Of a stretch of 14,671 bases of DNA, positions 1-7,168 are shown piece by piece. Origin of the DNA: Chloroflexota bacterium (GTDB taxonomy: Bacteria; Chloroflexota; Dehalococcoidia; SM23-28-2; RBG-16-64-32); contig JADFKX010000035.1 in the NCBI GenBank assembly GCA_022564695.1, forward strand, positions 1 to 14,671. Reading direction: 5' to 3'. Each line of letters begins with the position of its first letter. Position 1 is the first letter of the stretch. Made by a program: the position numbers and the translations under genes. Below the pieces are notes generated by a model. The model saw nothing but the letters and a program-made list of their open reading frames with translations, ran no database searches and was not told where the DNA came from.

Positions 1-1652
1 CGGCCTGGGATGAGGGTATCACGGGCGAAGACGTGACGGTGGCGGTGATCGATAGCGGTGTCAACAATGGGCGCGACTTCCACGGGAGGATCGTTGGTTC
101 TCGCAACTTCAGCGAGGAGAAGTCCGCTACGGACCAGGGTGGCCACGGCACCTGGGTGGCGGGCATCATCGCCGGTAACGACCGTGACGGCCGCTACGTG
201 GGCATCGCGCCGGGTGCAGACATACTCAGCGTGAAGGTGACCGGCGAGGATGGATCCGCGCGCGTAGGCGATGTTATCCGGGCCCTGCAGTGGGTAGTCG
301 AAAGCAAGGACCGCTACGACATTCGGGTTATCAACATCTCTTTGAATTCGTCTATTCCAGACAGCTACCTGCTGGACCCGCTGTCGGCGGCGGTTGAGCA
401 GGCCTGGTTCCAGGGCATCGTTGTTGTCGTGTCCGCCGGCAATCTGGGTGCAGCAGAGTTCGCGGCAGACCGCGCCCCGGCTAACGATCCCTACGTGATA
501 ACCGTAGGCGCGTTCGATGACAACGGCACGGCGGACCGCTCGGACGACGTTCTGGCCGGTTGGTCCAGCCGCGGCGTTACGGTGGACGGCTACGCCAAGC
601 CTGAGGTGACGGCGCCCGGTGTGGGGATCGTGTCCACCTCCGGCGGTAAGGGCACATTCCTAGCGCAAGAGTATCCGGACAGCATTGTGGACCGCGACTA
701 CATCCGGCTCAGCGGCACCTCCGCCTCCGCAGCAGTGGTGTCCGGTATGGTGGCCTTGATGCTGGAGGAGGACCCGTCGCTGACCCCGGATGAAGTGAAG
801 TTCCGGTTGATGGCTACTGGGACTTCGCTGACCGGCTCCCATGCGCCCGCCGCGGACGCCTTTAGCGCTACGTTTACCGCGATGGACGGCGAGGCTAACA
901 TCTTTGCCCTGCCCAACGATTTCATCGATCCGGAGACCGGGTTGATCATGGAGGATAGCATCCTGTGGCGCATCCTCTGGCGCATCCTCTGGCGAATCGA
1001 CGGCGGTGATCTGCCAGACGAGTTCATCGATCCTGAGACGGGCGAGATCATGGAGGATAGCATCCTGTGGCGCATCCTCTGGCGCATCCTCTGGAATATC
1101 GACGGCGATGATCTGCCCAGCGAGTTCATCAACCCGGAGACGGGCGCGATCATGGACGATAGCATTCTGTGGCGCATCCTCTGGCGTATGGCCGAGGAGG
1201 CCAACGACGAAGACCTGCTCGACGAGTTCATTGATCCCGAGACAGGCGAGTTCCTGGAGGATAGCATCCTGTGGCGTATCCTCTGGCGTGTCCGTGACGG
1301 GGCCATCGACGATGCGGTAACCGACGAGTTCATCGACCCGGAGACGGGCGAGGTGCTGGAGGATAGCATCCTGTGGCGCATCCTCTGGCGTATCGCCGGC
1401 GATGATCTGGGCGACGAGTTCATCGACCCGGAGACGGGCGAGGTGCTGGAGGATAGCATCCTCTGGCGCATCCTCTGGCGTATCGTCGGCGATGATCTGG
1501 GCGGCGAGTTCATCGATCCGGAGACGGGCGAGGTCCTGGACGATAGCATCCTCTGGCGCATCCTCTGGCGTATCGTCGGCGATAATCTGGCCGACGGATC
1601 CATCGACCCGGGGGTGGGCGAGTCCATAGAGAATACTGTCCTCTGGCGCTAG
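1..1652 (+). CDS. Subtilisin-family (S8) serine protease with C-terminal ILWR repeats, 5'-truncated
   Basis: The frame is open to the left edge and reads AWDEGITGEDVTVAVIDSG, so the GTG at 33 is not the true start and the N-terminus lies outside the window. All parts of the S8 active site are visible: Asp in VIDSG (codon 51-53), His in GGHGTW (144-146), the oxyanion Asn in SAGN (441-443) and the nucleophile Ser in SGTSAS (720-722). It is therefore probably an active endopeptidase, likely exported, although the signal peptide is not seen. After the catalytic domain, from about 915, the protein consists of eight tandem repeats of the form DEFIDPETG-x-x-L/M-EDSILWRILWR. The final copy is degenerate and ends in LWR just before the TAG stop. 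Family assignment is firm. The role of the repeat tail is unknown; surface attachment, oligomerisation or self-inhibition are possibilities only. Confidence 0.95.
   Translation, partial: AWDEGITGEDVTVAVIDSGVNNGRDFHGRIVGSRNFSEEKSATDQGGHGTWVAGIIAGNDRDGRYVGIAPGADILSVKVTGEDGSARVGDVIRALQWVVESKDRYDIRVINISLNSSIPDSYLLDPLSAAVEQAWFQGIVVVVSAGNLGAAEFAADRAPANDPYVITVGAFDDNGTADRSDDVLAGWSSRGVTVDGYAKPEVTAPGVGIVSTSGGKGTFLAQEYPDSIVDRDYIRLSGTSASAAVVSGMVALMLEEDPSLTPDEVKFRLMATGTSLTGSHAPAADAFSATFTAMDGEANIFALPNDFIDPETGLIMEDSILWRILWRILWRIDGGDLPDEFIDPETGEIMEDSILWRILWRILWNIDGDDLPSEFINPETGAIMDDSILWRILWRMAEEANDEDLLDEFIDPETGEFLEDSILWRILWRVRDGAIDDAVTDEFIDPETGEVLEDSILWRILWRIAGDDLGDEFIDPETGEVLEDSILWRILWRIVGDDLGGEFIDPETGEVLDDSILWRILWRIVGDNLADGSIDPGVGESIENTVLWR
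915..1649 (+). repeat. Eight in-frame tandem repeats (102 bp, then 90 bp)
   Basis: Repeat units start at 915, 1017, 1119, 1221, 1323, 1413, 1503 and 1593. The first four spacings are 102 bp (34 residues) and the last three 90 bp (30 residues). Each unit has FIDPETG, a hydrophobic pair, an acidic pair and SILWRILWR, then a variable acidic linker. The first two units carry a third ILW step. Units 5 and 6 differ at 2 of 90 bases and units 6 and 7 at 6 of 90, so the 90-bp block looks recently duplicated. Unit 8 is degenerate. Confidence 0.95.
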
Positions 1653-1677
1653 GTGGGTGATCCCTATCACACTTGAA

Positions 1678-1746
1678 GCGAGAGCTCGCGCGTCCCCCTC
1701 TGAGGGGACGAAGGAGGGCAGCCAACGGCTGGCTGACGGTCAGCAC
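1678..1746 (+). promoter_or_regulatory. Structured spacer with four potential hairpins
   Basis: Between the protease stop and the GGDEF gene four short inverted repeats follow each other: GCGA-GAGC-TCGC (1678-1689), CGTCCCC-6 nt-GGGGACG (1691-1710), AGCC-AAC-GGCT (1720-1730) and GCTGAC-G-GTCAGC (1734-1746). None is followed by a T tract, so a simple terminator is not supported. They could form a structured leader for the downstream gene or a read-through 3' end of the protease mRNA. I could not match the region to the c-di-GMP-I riboswitch consensus. Confidence 0.4.
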
Positions 1747-1775
1747 ATGGGGAGGAGACGAACAGGCTGCCTCTC

Positions 1776-3566
1776 TTGGGCATGCTGTACCTGGCATCTG
1801 TCTACGTCGCTGCGGTAGGCGCGGGCGGCTTCGCCCTTGTTGTCGCCGGCGTGCGTCCCTCCGCAGAGGAGACGGCGGCCTTCGCTGTATTGAGCGCTTG
1901 CGCGGCGGCGGCGCAGCTATTCAAGGTGGACGCTCCCAGCCAGCATTCCTACCACACCACGCCCGCTTTCTTGCTGGCGGCGGTGCTCCTACTTAACCCG
2001 TCGCTCCTTGTGCTTCTAGCGCTAATCATCATGCTCCCTGAATGGGTGCGGTACCGGTACCCGTGGTACAAGCAGACGTTCAATATCGCTACCTACCTGC
2101 TCAACGTGCTGGCTGCCTGGCTCGTCTTCCAGGCCGTGGCCGGGCAGGGTGGGCTGGGCGTGAGCTGGCAGGTAGCGCTGGCGACGGTGCTGGCGGCGGC
2201 CACCTTCACCCTGACCAACCACCTGATGGTGGGGCTGGTCCTCTGGCTGGGTCGTGGAATACCCTTTCGGGATTCGCGGGTCTTCGCCTGGGACAGTCTG
2301 GAGACGGACGCTACACTACTTTTCCTCGGCGCGGGGATGGCCGTATTCTGGACCATCAGCCCCCTGCTTCTCGCCCTCGGCGTCGTGCCTCTGTTGCTTC
2401 TCTACCGCGCTCTGCGGGTGCCACAGCTACAAGAGGAGGCGTACGTTGACGTGAAGACCGGGCTCCTGACCGCCAGGCGCTTCAATGAGATGCTGCGAGA
2501 AGAAATGGCGAAGGTGGAGCGGAGCAGCCGCCCTACGGCTGTGGTCATGGCGGATATGGACCTGCTGCGGAACGTCAACAACACTCATGGGCATCTAGTG
2601 GGGGACCGGGCGCTGCAGGCTGCCGCCAACGCTCTCAAGCGTTATCTGCGCCCCGGCGACATCGCCGGCAGGTTGGGCGGCGAGGAGTTCGCTCTACTGT
2701 TGCCGAACACCGACGCTGACACCGCCTTTGCCCTATGCGAGCGCGTCCGTGCAGAGATTGAAGCTACTGTGATCCCCCTGCCCGATGAGGACGAGCCGCT
2801 TCGGGTGACGATGAGTCTGGGCGTGGCGACTTTCCCAGATCCCTGCACGGAGCCCAACAAGCTGCTACACCACGCCGATCTGGCGGTGTATCGCAGCAAG
2901 CTGGCAGGCCGGAACCGCACCAGTGTTTCGATCCCTAGCCTGGACGAGGCGCGCTTCCCAGAGGGTAGCTACCGGAACACACTGGAATCCCTCGTTTTTG
3001 CTCTCGACGGTCGTGGCAGCGGGCTGGATGATCGGATCCTACGGGTGACCGCGCTTGTCCTCGCTCTCGCTGTCGAGCTTGGGATCAAGGAGGGTCTGCC
3101 GGAGTGGAACGACCTGGAGCGGGCTAGCCTGCTGCACGATATTGGCCAGTTCGCGGTCCGAAGCACAATCCTCTACAAGAAGACCTCCCTCACGGAGGAG
3201 GAATGGGCCGAGATGAAGAGGCACCCGGACATCGGTTGGCATATGCTCAGACAGATAGAGACGCTGGAGGGTGCGGCAGAGATCGTGCGCTCCCATCATG
3301 AGCGCTACGATGGGAGCGGCTACCCGCGCGGGCTCCGCGGCGATGAGATACCACGAGGCGCTCGCATCTTCGCGGTGGCCGATGCCTTCGACGCCATCAC
3401 GTCCGACCGGCCTTACCGAGACGCCAGGTCTCACATGGCGGCGGTGGAGGAGATCGTAGCCAGCAGCGGGACGCAGTTCGATCCGGTGGTGGTGGAGGCG
3501 ATCCTGCAGGTGCTGGGCTACGATCGTCAGGAAAAGCTAGTTACCGTGGCCGGAGCAGTGGCCTAG
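1776..3566 (+). CDS. Membrane-anchored GGDEF / HD-GYP c-di-GMP turnover protein
   Basis: Residues about 1-212 form six or seven hydrophobic segments, an uncharacterised membrane sensor region. A GGDEF domain follows (about 225-385), opening with DVKTGLLTARRF and carrying an intact GGEEF signature at 301-305. An inhibitory RxxD site (RPGD, 292-295) lies five residues upstream, so the cyclase half looks active and product-inhibited. An HD-GYP domain follows (about 400-585) with HD at 454-455, HH at 507-508 and GSGYP around 513-517. The family hydrolyses c-di-GMP to GMP or pGpG, so both opposing activities may sit in one chain. The start is uncertain: TTG 1776, ATG 1782 or CTG 1767. The GGAGGAG at 1751-1757 is best spaced for 1767. 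The stop overlaps that of the convergent dehydrogenase. Confidence 0.92.
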   Translation: MGMLYLASVYVAAVGAGGFALVVAGVRPSAEETAAFAVLSACAAAAQLFKVDAPSQHSYHTTPAFLLAAVLLLNPSLLVLLALIIMLPEWVRYRYPWYKQTFNIATYLLNVLAAWLVFQAVAGQGGLGVSWQVALATVLAAATFTLTNHLMVGLVLWLGRGIPFRDSRVFAWDSLETDATLLFLGAGMAVFWTISPLLLALGVVPLLLLYRALRVPQLQEEAYVDVKTGLLTARRFNEMLREEMAKVERSSRPTAVVMADMDLLRNVNNTHGHLVGDRALQAAANALKRYLRPGDIAGRLGGEEFALLLPNTDADTAFALCERVRAEIEATVIPLPDEDEPLRVTMSLGVATFPDPCTEPNKLLHHADLAVYRSKLAGRNRTSVSIPSLDEARFPEGSYRNTLESLVFALDGRGSGLDDRILRVTALVLALAVELGIKEGLPEWNDLERASLLHDIGQFAVRSTILYKKTSLTEEEWAEMKRHPDIGWHMLRQIETLEGAAEIVRSHHERYDGSGYPRGLRGDEIPRGARIFAVADAFDAITSDRPYRDARSHMAAVEEIVASSGTQFDPVVVEAILQVLGYDRQEKLVTVAGAVA

Positions 3567-4798
3567 TACGTATCGATGATCTTGCGGGCGCCGCCGAGGG
3601 ACATGACCTCGTTGGTGCCATCCTCGATCAAGGCAGCGCGGGCGTCGCGGAACAGCTTCTCCACCAGCATCTCCTTGGTCAGCCCATAGCCGCCAAACAG
3701 TTGGAGGGCGTCGCTGGCCACCTCAAAGGCGGTCTGGGTGCAGAATACCTTCGATGCCTGGGAGTATTGGGTGGCGGGCGGGGTGGTGGTGGTGTTGTAG
3801 ACGAGGGCGGCGCGGGAGAGGGCTCTGGCGGCCTCAACCTTGGTGAACATGTCAAACAGCTTAAGCTGGACGGCCTGGTGCTCGCAGATGGGCTTGCCGC
3901 CCTGCACCCGCTTTCTCGTGTAAGCGAGAGCCTCCTCGAAGGCGGCGCGAGCCACACCTGTGAAGGCCGCTCCCATGAAAGCGTTGGCGGTGGCGAGGAC
4001 TGTGTCTATGATGTAGGGGTAGCCGCCCGGCTCAACCAGCATATAGGGTTTGGGGATACGGACGTCCTCAAAGAATATCTCTCCCTGGTTGAGGGCGCGC
4101 TGTCCCATCTTGTCGAGGGGCTTGCCCCTGGTAACTCCGGTCAGGTTGAGGGGGATCAGGGCTACGCCGCCGCCCGCCTGGCCGCGACTCCTATCGATGC
4201 TTAGGAACGCCAGGGCGTGGGTGGCGATGGTTCCGTTCGACACCCACGCGGACTTCTGGCCGTTGATCACCCACTCATCACCGTCCAGCCGGGCCTCCAG
4301 GTCGCTTGCGGTCTCGGGCTGTTTGAACTGCTCGGTGCCGATCATGAGGGTGTCGGAGCCGTGATCGGGCTCGGTGATCGCCCAGCAGCCGATGTACTTG
4401 GCCTCGCGGTCATTGACGAAGGGCATCACCACGTCGCGCATAATGTCGGGGTTGCCGCTCATGGCGGCGAAGCTGAAGGGGAAGGAGGTGACGCCGATGG
4501 AGACGGCGAAGTCGGCGCTGCCCCAGGCCATCTCCTCAGTGTGGATGTGGCGGGCAAGGGGCGACATGTCGGCGCCGCCCAGCGCCTTGGGTAATGTTGC
4601 CTTGTGGTAACCGAGCTCGTATGCCTTGCGAAACACGTCCCAGTGGACGGACCCTTTAGCGATCACATCTTCCGGCGAGCGCTTGTCCAGCTGGATGCTG
4701 GCGGGCCGCAGCACTTCTACAGCGAACTTGTGGGTCTCTTCCTTGACCTGTAGCTGCTCGTCGGTGAGTTCCTTGTTCAGCTCAGTGTAGGTGGCCAT
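3563..4798 (-). CDS. Acyl-CoA dehydrogenase with Asp at the catalytic-base position
   Basis: This 411-residue flavoprotein has the usual family length and layout: a helical N-domain, the FAD-contact segment WAITEPDHGSD (139-149), a beta domain, and a C-terminal helical domain with QLFGGYG (366-372) and RDAR...GTNEV. The family oxidises acyl-CoA thioesters at the alpha-beta bond and passes electrons to ETF. In MCAD-type enzymes the base is Glu in YEGT. Here the matching residues are E392-D393-G-T, so Asp occupies that position. Some cyclic acyl-CoA dehydrogenases also use Asp, so substrate cannot be inferred. The ATG start follows AGGAGGGG, an excellent ribosome binding site. The stop TAG interlocks with the GGDEF stop in a shared CTAG, with no terminator between them. 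No beta-oxidation partner is adjacent. Confidence 0.93.
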   Translation of the reverse strand: MATYTELNKELTDEQLQVKEETHKFAVEVLRPASIQLDKRSPEDVIAKGSVHWDVFRKAYELGYHKATLPKALGGADMSPLARHIHTEEMAWGSADFAVSIGVTSFPFSFAAMSGNPDIMRDVVMPFVNDREAKYIGCWAITEPDHGSDTLMIGTEQFKQPETASDLEARLDGDEWVINGQKSAWVSNGTIATHALAFLSIDRSRGQAGGGVALIPLNLTGVTRGKPLDKMGQRALNQGEIFFEDVRIPKPYMLVEPGGYPYIIDTVLATANAFMGAAFTGVARAAFEEALAYTRKRVQGGKPICEHQAVQLKLFDMFTKVEAARALSRAALVYNTTTTPPATQYSQASKVFCTQTAFEVASDALQLFGGYGLTKEMLVEKLFRDARAALIEDGTNEVMSLGGARKIIDTY

Positions 4799-4989
4799 TA
4801 GCTCTCCCCTCCTAGGACGCCTGCGACTTCAGGACGCTTCAGCAGGGCCAGTATCGCAGATAGGAGAAGACCTCGCAAAAGCCGGTTGCTTGACTGTGTT
4901 CGCCCCGCATTAGACAGCGCCTGAATTCTGTACGAAACGGACGCTGCTGTCAGTCAGGTAGGCGCGGTGTTTCGCTGTGGGGTAAAGTC

Positions 4990-5871
4990 TCACGCAGCTT
5001 GACGTGGGGCGTCTGCGAGGATGGGGTTGCGACCGGCTCTCTTGCCGGCACGCTTGGCCAGCCGGCGACGGCTGGGACCTTTGGCCTGCGCGAGCAGCTT
5101 GGCGACGATCCGATAGGCGCGGGGGTTGAATACGAGGCCGATATGAGTGCCCCCAACCTCGTGGTTGAGCGAAGGGTCAGACTCCAGGCAGTTTCGCCAG
5201 TCGATCATGCCGTCGTCGCGGCTGTAGAGGGAGGCGCGGCGGATGGAGGGTGGTGGAGTGGGGACACAGTGGTCGGATGCGCATTCGCAGTCGTTGCCGG
5301 CAAGGAGCGCGGACGGGCTTTGGCTGCTGCCATCGGGCTGCGGGTGCACGACACTGTTGGCCACCCACTTGGCGGTGGCCATGAGGGACGGATGTGCCTC
5401 CAATGATCGAATGGGGGCGCCAAGGAAGATGATTTGGCTGACGATGTCCGGGCGCGCAAGGGCGAGCCTTCGGGCAAGGACGCCGCCGAGGCTGTGGCCG
5501 ATGATCCGGACCGGTCTGCCCGTCTCCGCGTGAACGGCCTGCACCCTCTTCTCCAACCGCTTAGTCAACTTGTGGATGCAGTCGGCATTGATGCCGATGC
5601 CGGAGAAGTAGGGGGTGTAGCCTATGCGCCGCAGCCAGAGGTACATCTCCGCCAGGTAGACGTCCGTTGTCAGGAAACCGGGGACAAGGACCACGGGGCT
5701 GCCGTCGCCCCGGGGCACGCCAAGCCCCAGGTAGACCGGCGAGAGACGTAGCGAGAGCCAATCGAGCACCCACAGGACCTCTCGCCAGATGAAGGGCCCG
5801 CTCTCGCGCTCAGGTGTCGGTCTGGCCTGGCGGCGCGATCTCTTCAGGGCGTCTGCGCTTGCACTAACCAT
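4990..5871 (-). CDS. Alpha/beta-hydrolase, lipase/esterase-like
   Basis: This 293-residue protein shows a complete alpha/beta-hydrolase signature. The strand and oxyanion segment VVLVPGFLTTD spans 60-70, the nucleophile elbow GHSLGG has Ser127, an acid is likely among Asp219, Asp220 and Asp224 in SRDDGMIDW, and the histidine is His243 in GGTHIGL. The pattern, with a conserved Cys-Cys-containing stretch near 195-202 and a closing GTHIGL, resembles secreted triacylglycerol lipase and PGAP1-like esterases. No signal peptide is evident; the N-terminus is basic. The tail (265-285) is rich in Arg and Lys and could bind membrane or nucleic acid. The ATG lacks a Shine-Dalgarno, but a TATAGA box lies 8 nt upstream. 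Substrate is not predictable from sequence. Confidence 0.85.
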   Translation of the reverse strand: MVSASADALKRSRRQARPTPERESGPFIWREVLWVLDWLSLRLSPVYLGLGVPRGDGSPVVLVPGFLTTDVYLAEMYLWLRRIGYTPYFSGIGINADCIHKLTKRLEKRVQAVHAETGRPVRIIGHSLGGVLARRLALARPDIVSQIIFLGAPIRSLEAHPSLMATAKWVANSVVHPQPDGSSQSPSALLAGNDCECASDHCVPTPPPSIRRASLYSRDDGMIDWRNCLESDPSLNHEVGGTHIGLVFNPRAYRIVAKLLAQAKGPSRRRLAKRAGKRAGRNPILADAPRQAA

Positions 5872-5879
5872 TGGCGTTT

Positions 5880-5885
5880 TCTATA
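5880..5885 (-). promoter_or_regulatory. Candidate -10 box (TATAGA) of the hydrolase gene
   Basis: On the minus strand TATAGA lies 8 nt before the ATG at 5871. Transcription would start 1-2 nt before the start codon, giving a leaderless message. No clear -35 hexamer is visible. Confidence 0.4.
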
Positions 5886-6084
5886 CTCACCATCAACAGA
5901 TGCGCAGCTGGCCGAGATTGTTGCTGTTCCGTTAACGTGGCTTCGCCTTAGCGCAGTAAGGAAATCGGTAAATAAATAGACACTCGGTGCTAAATGCGGA
6001 GTGAAGAGTCTCAGACGGCAGTTGCTAGGCTAAGAGCCGTCGCGAAGGGAGTCGAATCGTAGTACGGCGGGAGAGGTCTGCCCG

Positions 6085-6285
6085 CTAAGGGAAGGCGCCG
6101 GCGAAGCTTTCGAGCTGTCCGGCTAAAGCCAGGCCCAGGAATCCGAGCGCCAGTACACACGCTATGAATATGAATGCGAGGATCAGGGTGTACTCAGCCA
6201 GGGCCTGCCCACGTTGCGCGTTGGGACATTCAAAGATACCCCGAGCGTATTCCGCGATCCTGGTGAGTGGCTTTATGTCAAACAT
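6085..6285 (-). CDS. Flp/Fap-type pilin precursor (orphan)
   Basis: This 66-residue protein has a short, partly charged leader, then RGQALAEYTLILAFI, then a hydrophobic helix of about 20 residues and a short tail. This is the class IVb Flp pilin pattern. Prepilin peptidase would cut after the Gly, leaving Gln at +1 and Glu at +5 followed by Tyr. The mature protein of about 40 residues would assemble into Tad-type fimbriae or stay as a membrane peptide. No tad or prepilin-peptidase genes are in the window, so it is an orphan here. In-frame stops close upstream fix the ATG at 6285. Only a weak AGG precedes it. Confidence 0.85.
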   Translation of the reverse strand: MFDIKPLTRIAEYARGIFECPNAQRGQALAEYTLILAFIFIACVLALGFLGLALAGQLESFAGAFP

Positions 6286-6350
6286 CCTATAACCATAGAC
6301 GCTGGAGTACTCTCACTAACACCGGGACTCGGGTGAACGTTGGGGAAACG

Positions 6351-6986
6351 TCAGGCGCGGCGGCGGTGGCGTTGGCAGGCGATGATAACTGGGAGCAGCA
6401 GCAGCGCGCCCCAGGCGTATCCGCCGAGCGCGTCGCTGGGCCAGTGGACGCCAAGCCAGACGTTGACCGGACCGGTGAGGGCGAGGACAGTTGCGGCCAC
6501 AGCAGCCAGGGCGGCGCGGGCTGGGGACGGCAGGGGAGAGGAGAGGGCCAGGAAGAGAAGGAAGCCGTAGAAGTAGGTCGCGCTCATCACGTGTCCGGAG
6601 GGGAAGCTGGGGCTGCTGAAGGCGGCGCGCAGCTCCACCAGGTCCGCGGTTGGACGTGGCCTGTCAACGATTTCCTTGATGCCAGCCTGGAGTAGAGGTA
6701 GGACGATAAGGGCGGCTGCGAATACCAGCGCCTCCAGCCGGTATCCGCGGAGCCATAGCAGGAGCGCCAGCGCCCCTCCCGCGGCCAGGAGGAGCTGGGT
6801 GGAGGTTATTGAGCGGACGGTATCGGCCAGCGATTGGCCGGGGAAGGAGAGGTCTTGCAGCCAGGACGCTGTCCCCGTATCGCCGGGGAGCTTATCGTGG
6901 ATCGAGGCCAGGGTGGAGAGGGCGATGGTGAGGGCAAGCAGCGCTAGCCACAGCGCGGCGGTAGAGGCCGGCAACCGTTCAGACAT
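6351..6986 (-). CDS. PAP2-superfamily membrane phosphatase with degenerate third motif
   Basis: This 211-residue protein has about six hydrophobic segments and the PAP2 motifs in order. C1 is K104-x6-R111-P112 (KEIVDRPRP), C2 is PSGH (129-132), and C3 holds H181 and D185 in NVWLGVHWPSD. PAP2 enzymes dephosphorylate lipid phosphates such as phosphatidate or undecaprenyl diphosphate at the membrane. In C3 the usual Ser-Arg pair is replaced by Val174-Asn175, while the His and Asp are kept. The lost Arg normally helps hold the phosphate, so activity or substrate may differ. A perfect TATAAT lies 9 nt before the ATG and there is no Shine-Dalgarno. Confidence 0.88.
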   Translation of the reverse strand: MSERLPASTAALWLALLALTIALSTLASIHDKLPGDTGTASWLQDLSFPGQSLADTVRSITSTQLLLAAGGALALLLWLRGYRLEALVFAAALIVLPLLQAGIKEIVDRPRPTADLVELRAAFSSPSFPSGHVMSATYFYGFLLFLALSSPLPSPARAALAAVAATVLALTGPVNVWLGVHWPSDALGGYAWGALLLLPVIIACQRHRRRA

Positions 6987-6995
6987 CGCAGCTAG

Positions 6996-7001
6996 ATTAT
7001 A
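6996..7001 (-). promoter_or_regulatory. TATAAT -10 box of the PAP2 gene
   Basis: A perfect minus-strand TATAAT ends 9 nt before the ATG at 6986. This predicts a transcript beginning 2-3 nt before the start codon. No TTGACA-like hexamer is seen at the normal distance. Confidence 0.55.
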
Positions 7002-7077
7002 AGTGGCTGACGCTAGAACGGGTTGATGTTGGGGCGGAGTTGATGATGCGCGCTTTGGGGGAGCGAGTACCGGCCTG

Positions 7078-7103
7078 CCAGGGCTGACGGGAAGCAGCCC
7101 TGG
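7078..7103. other. Perfect 9-bp hairpin in the PAP2/kinase spacer
   Basis: CCAGGGCTG (7078-7086) pairs with CAGCCCTGG (7095-7103) around an 8-nt loop. It lies about 65 bp past the end of the histidine kinase gene. It could end that operon, but neither strand shows a T tract, so it is left as a hairpin. Confidence 0.4.
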
Positions 7104-7168
7104 AACCGAGGCGAAGCAGGGTTGTTGTGAAGCTCTAGTCCCCCGCGCTAGGCAGTCTTAGTGCTGGG

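Noticed and set aside
915..1649. A CRISPR-like array, or plectin-type repeats
   Set aside because: The repeats are in-frame coding units without unique spacers. The short IDPETG similarity to plakin repeats is too brief and the rest does not match.
660..1670. Long antisense reading frames (336 and 309 codons) opposite the protease repeats
   Set aside because: They arise because the tandem repeat lacks stops in other frames. The encoded products are low-complexity mirror repeats, and the sense frame has a complete catalytic domain.
1653..1775. c-di-GMP-I riboswitch
   Set aside because: The conserved GGCAAACC core and tetraloop-receptor elements are not present; only generic hairpins are.
3701..4610. 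Plus-strand open frames opposite the acyl-CoA dehydrogenase
   Set aside because: They are shadows of a clearly conserved minus-strand gene, with no family motifs and no ribosome binding sites.
6267..6695. Plus-strand open frame of 142 codons
   Set aside because: It lies mostly opposite the PAP2 gene, which has conserved motifs. Its composition is Gly/Glu-rich shadow sequence.
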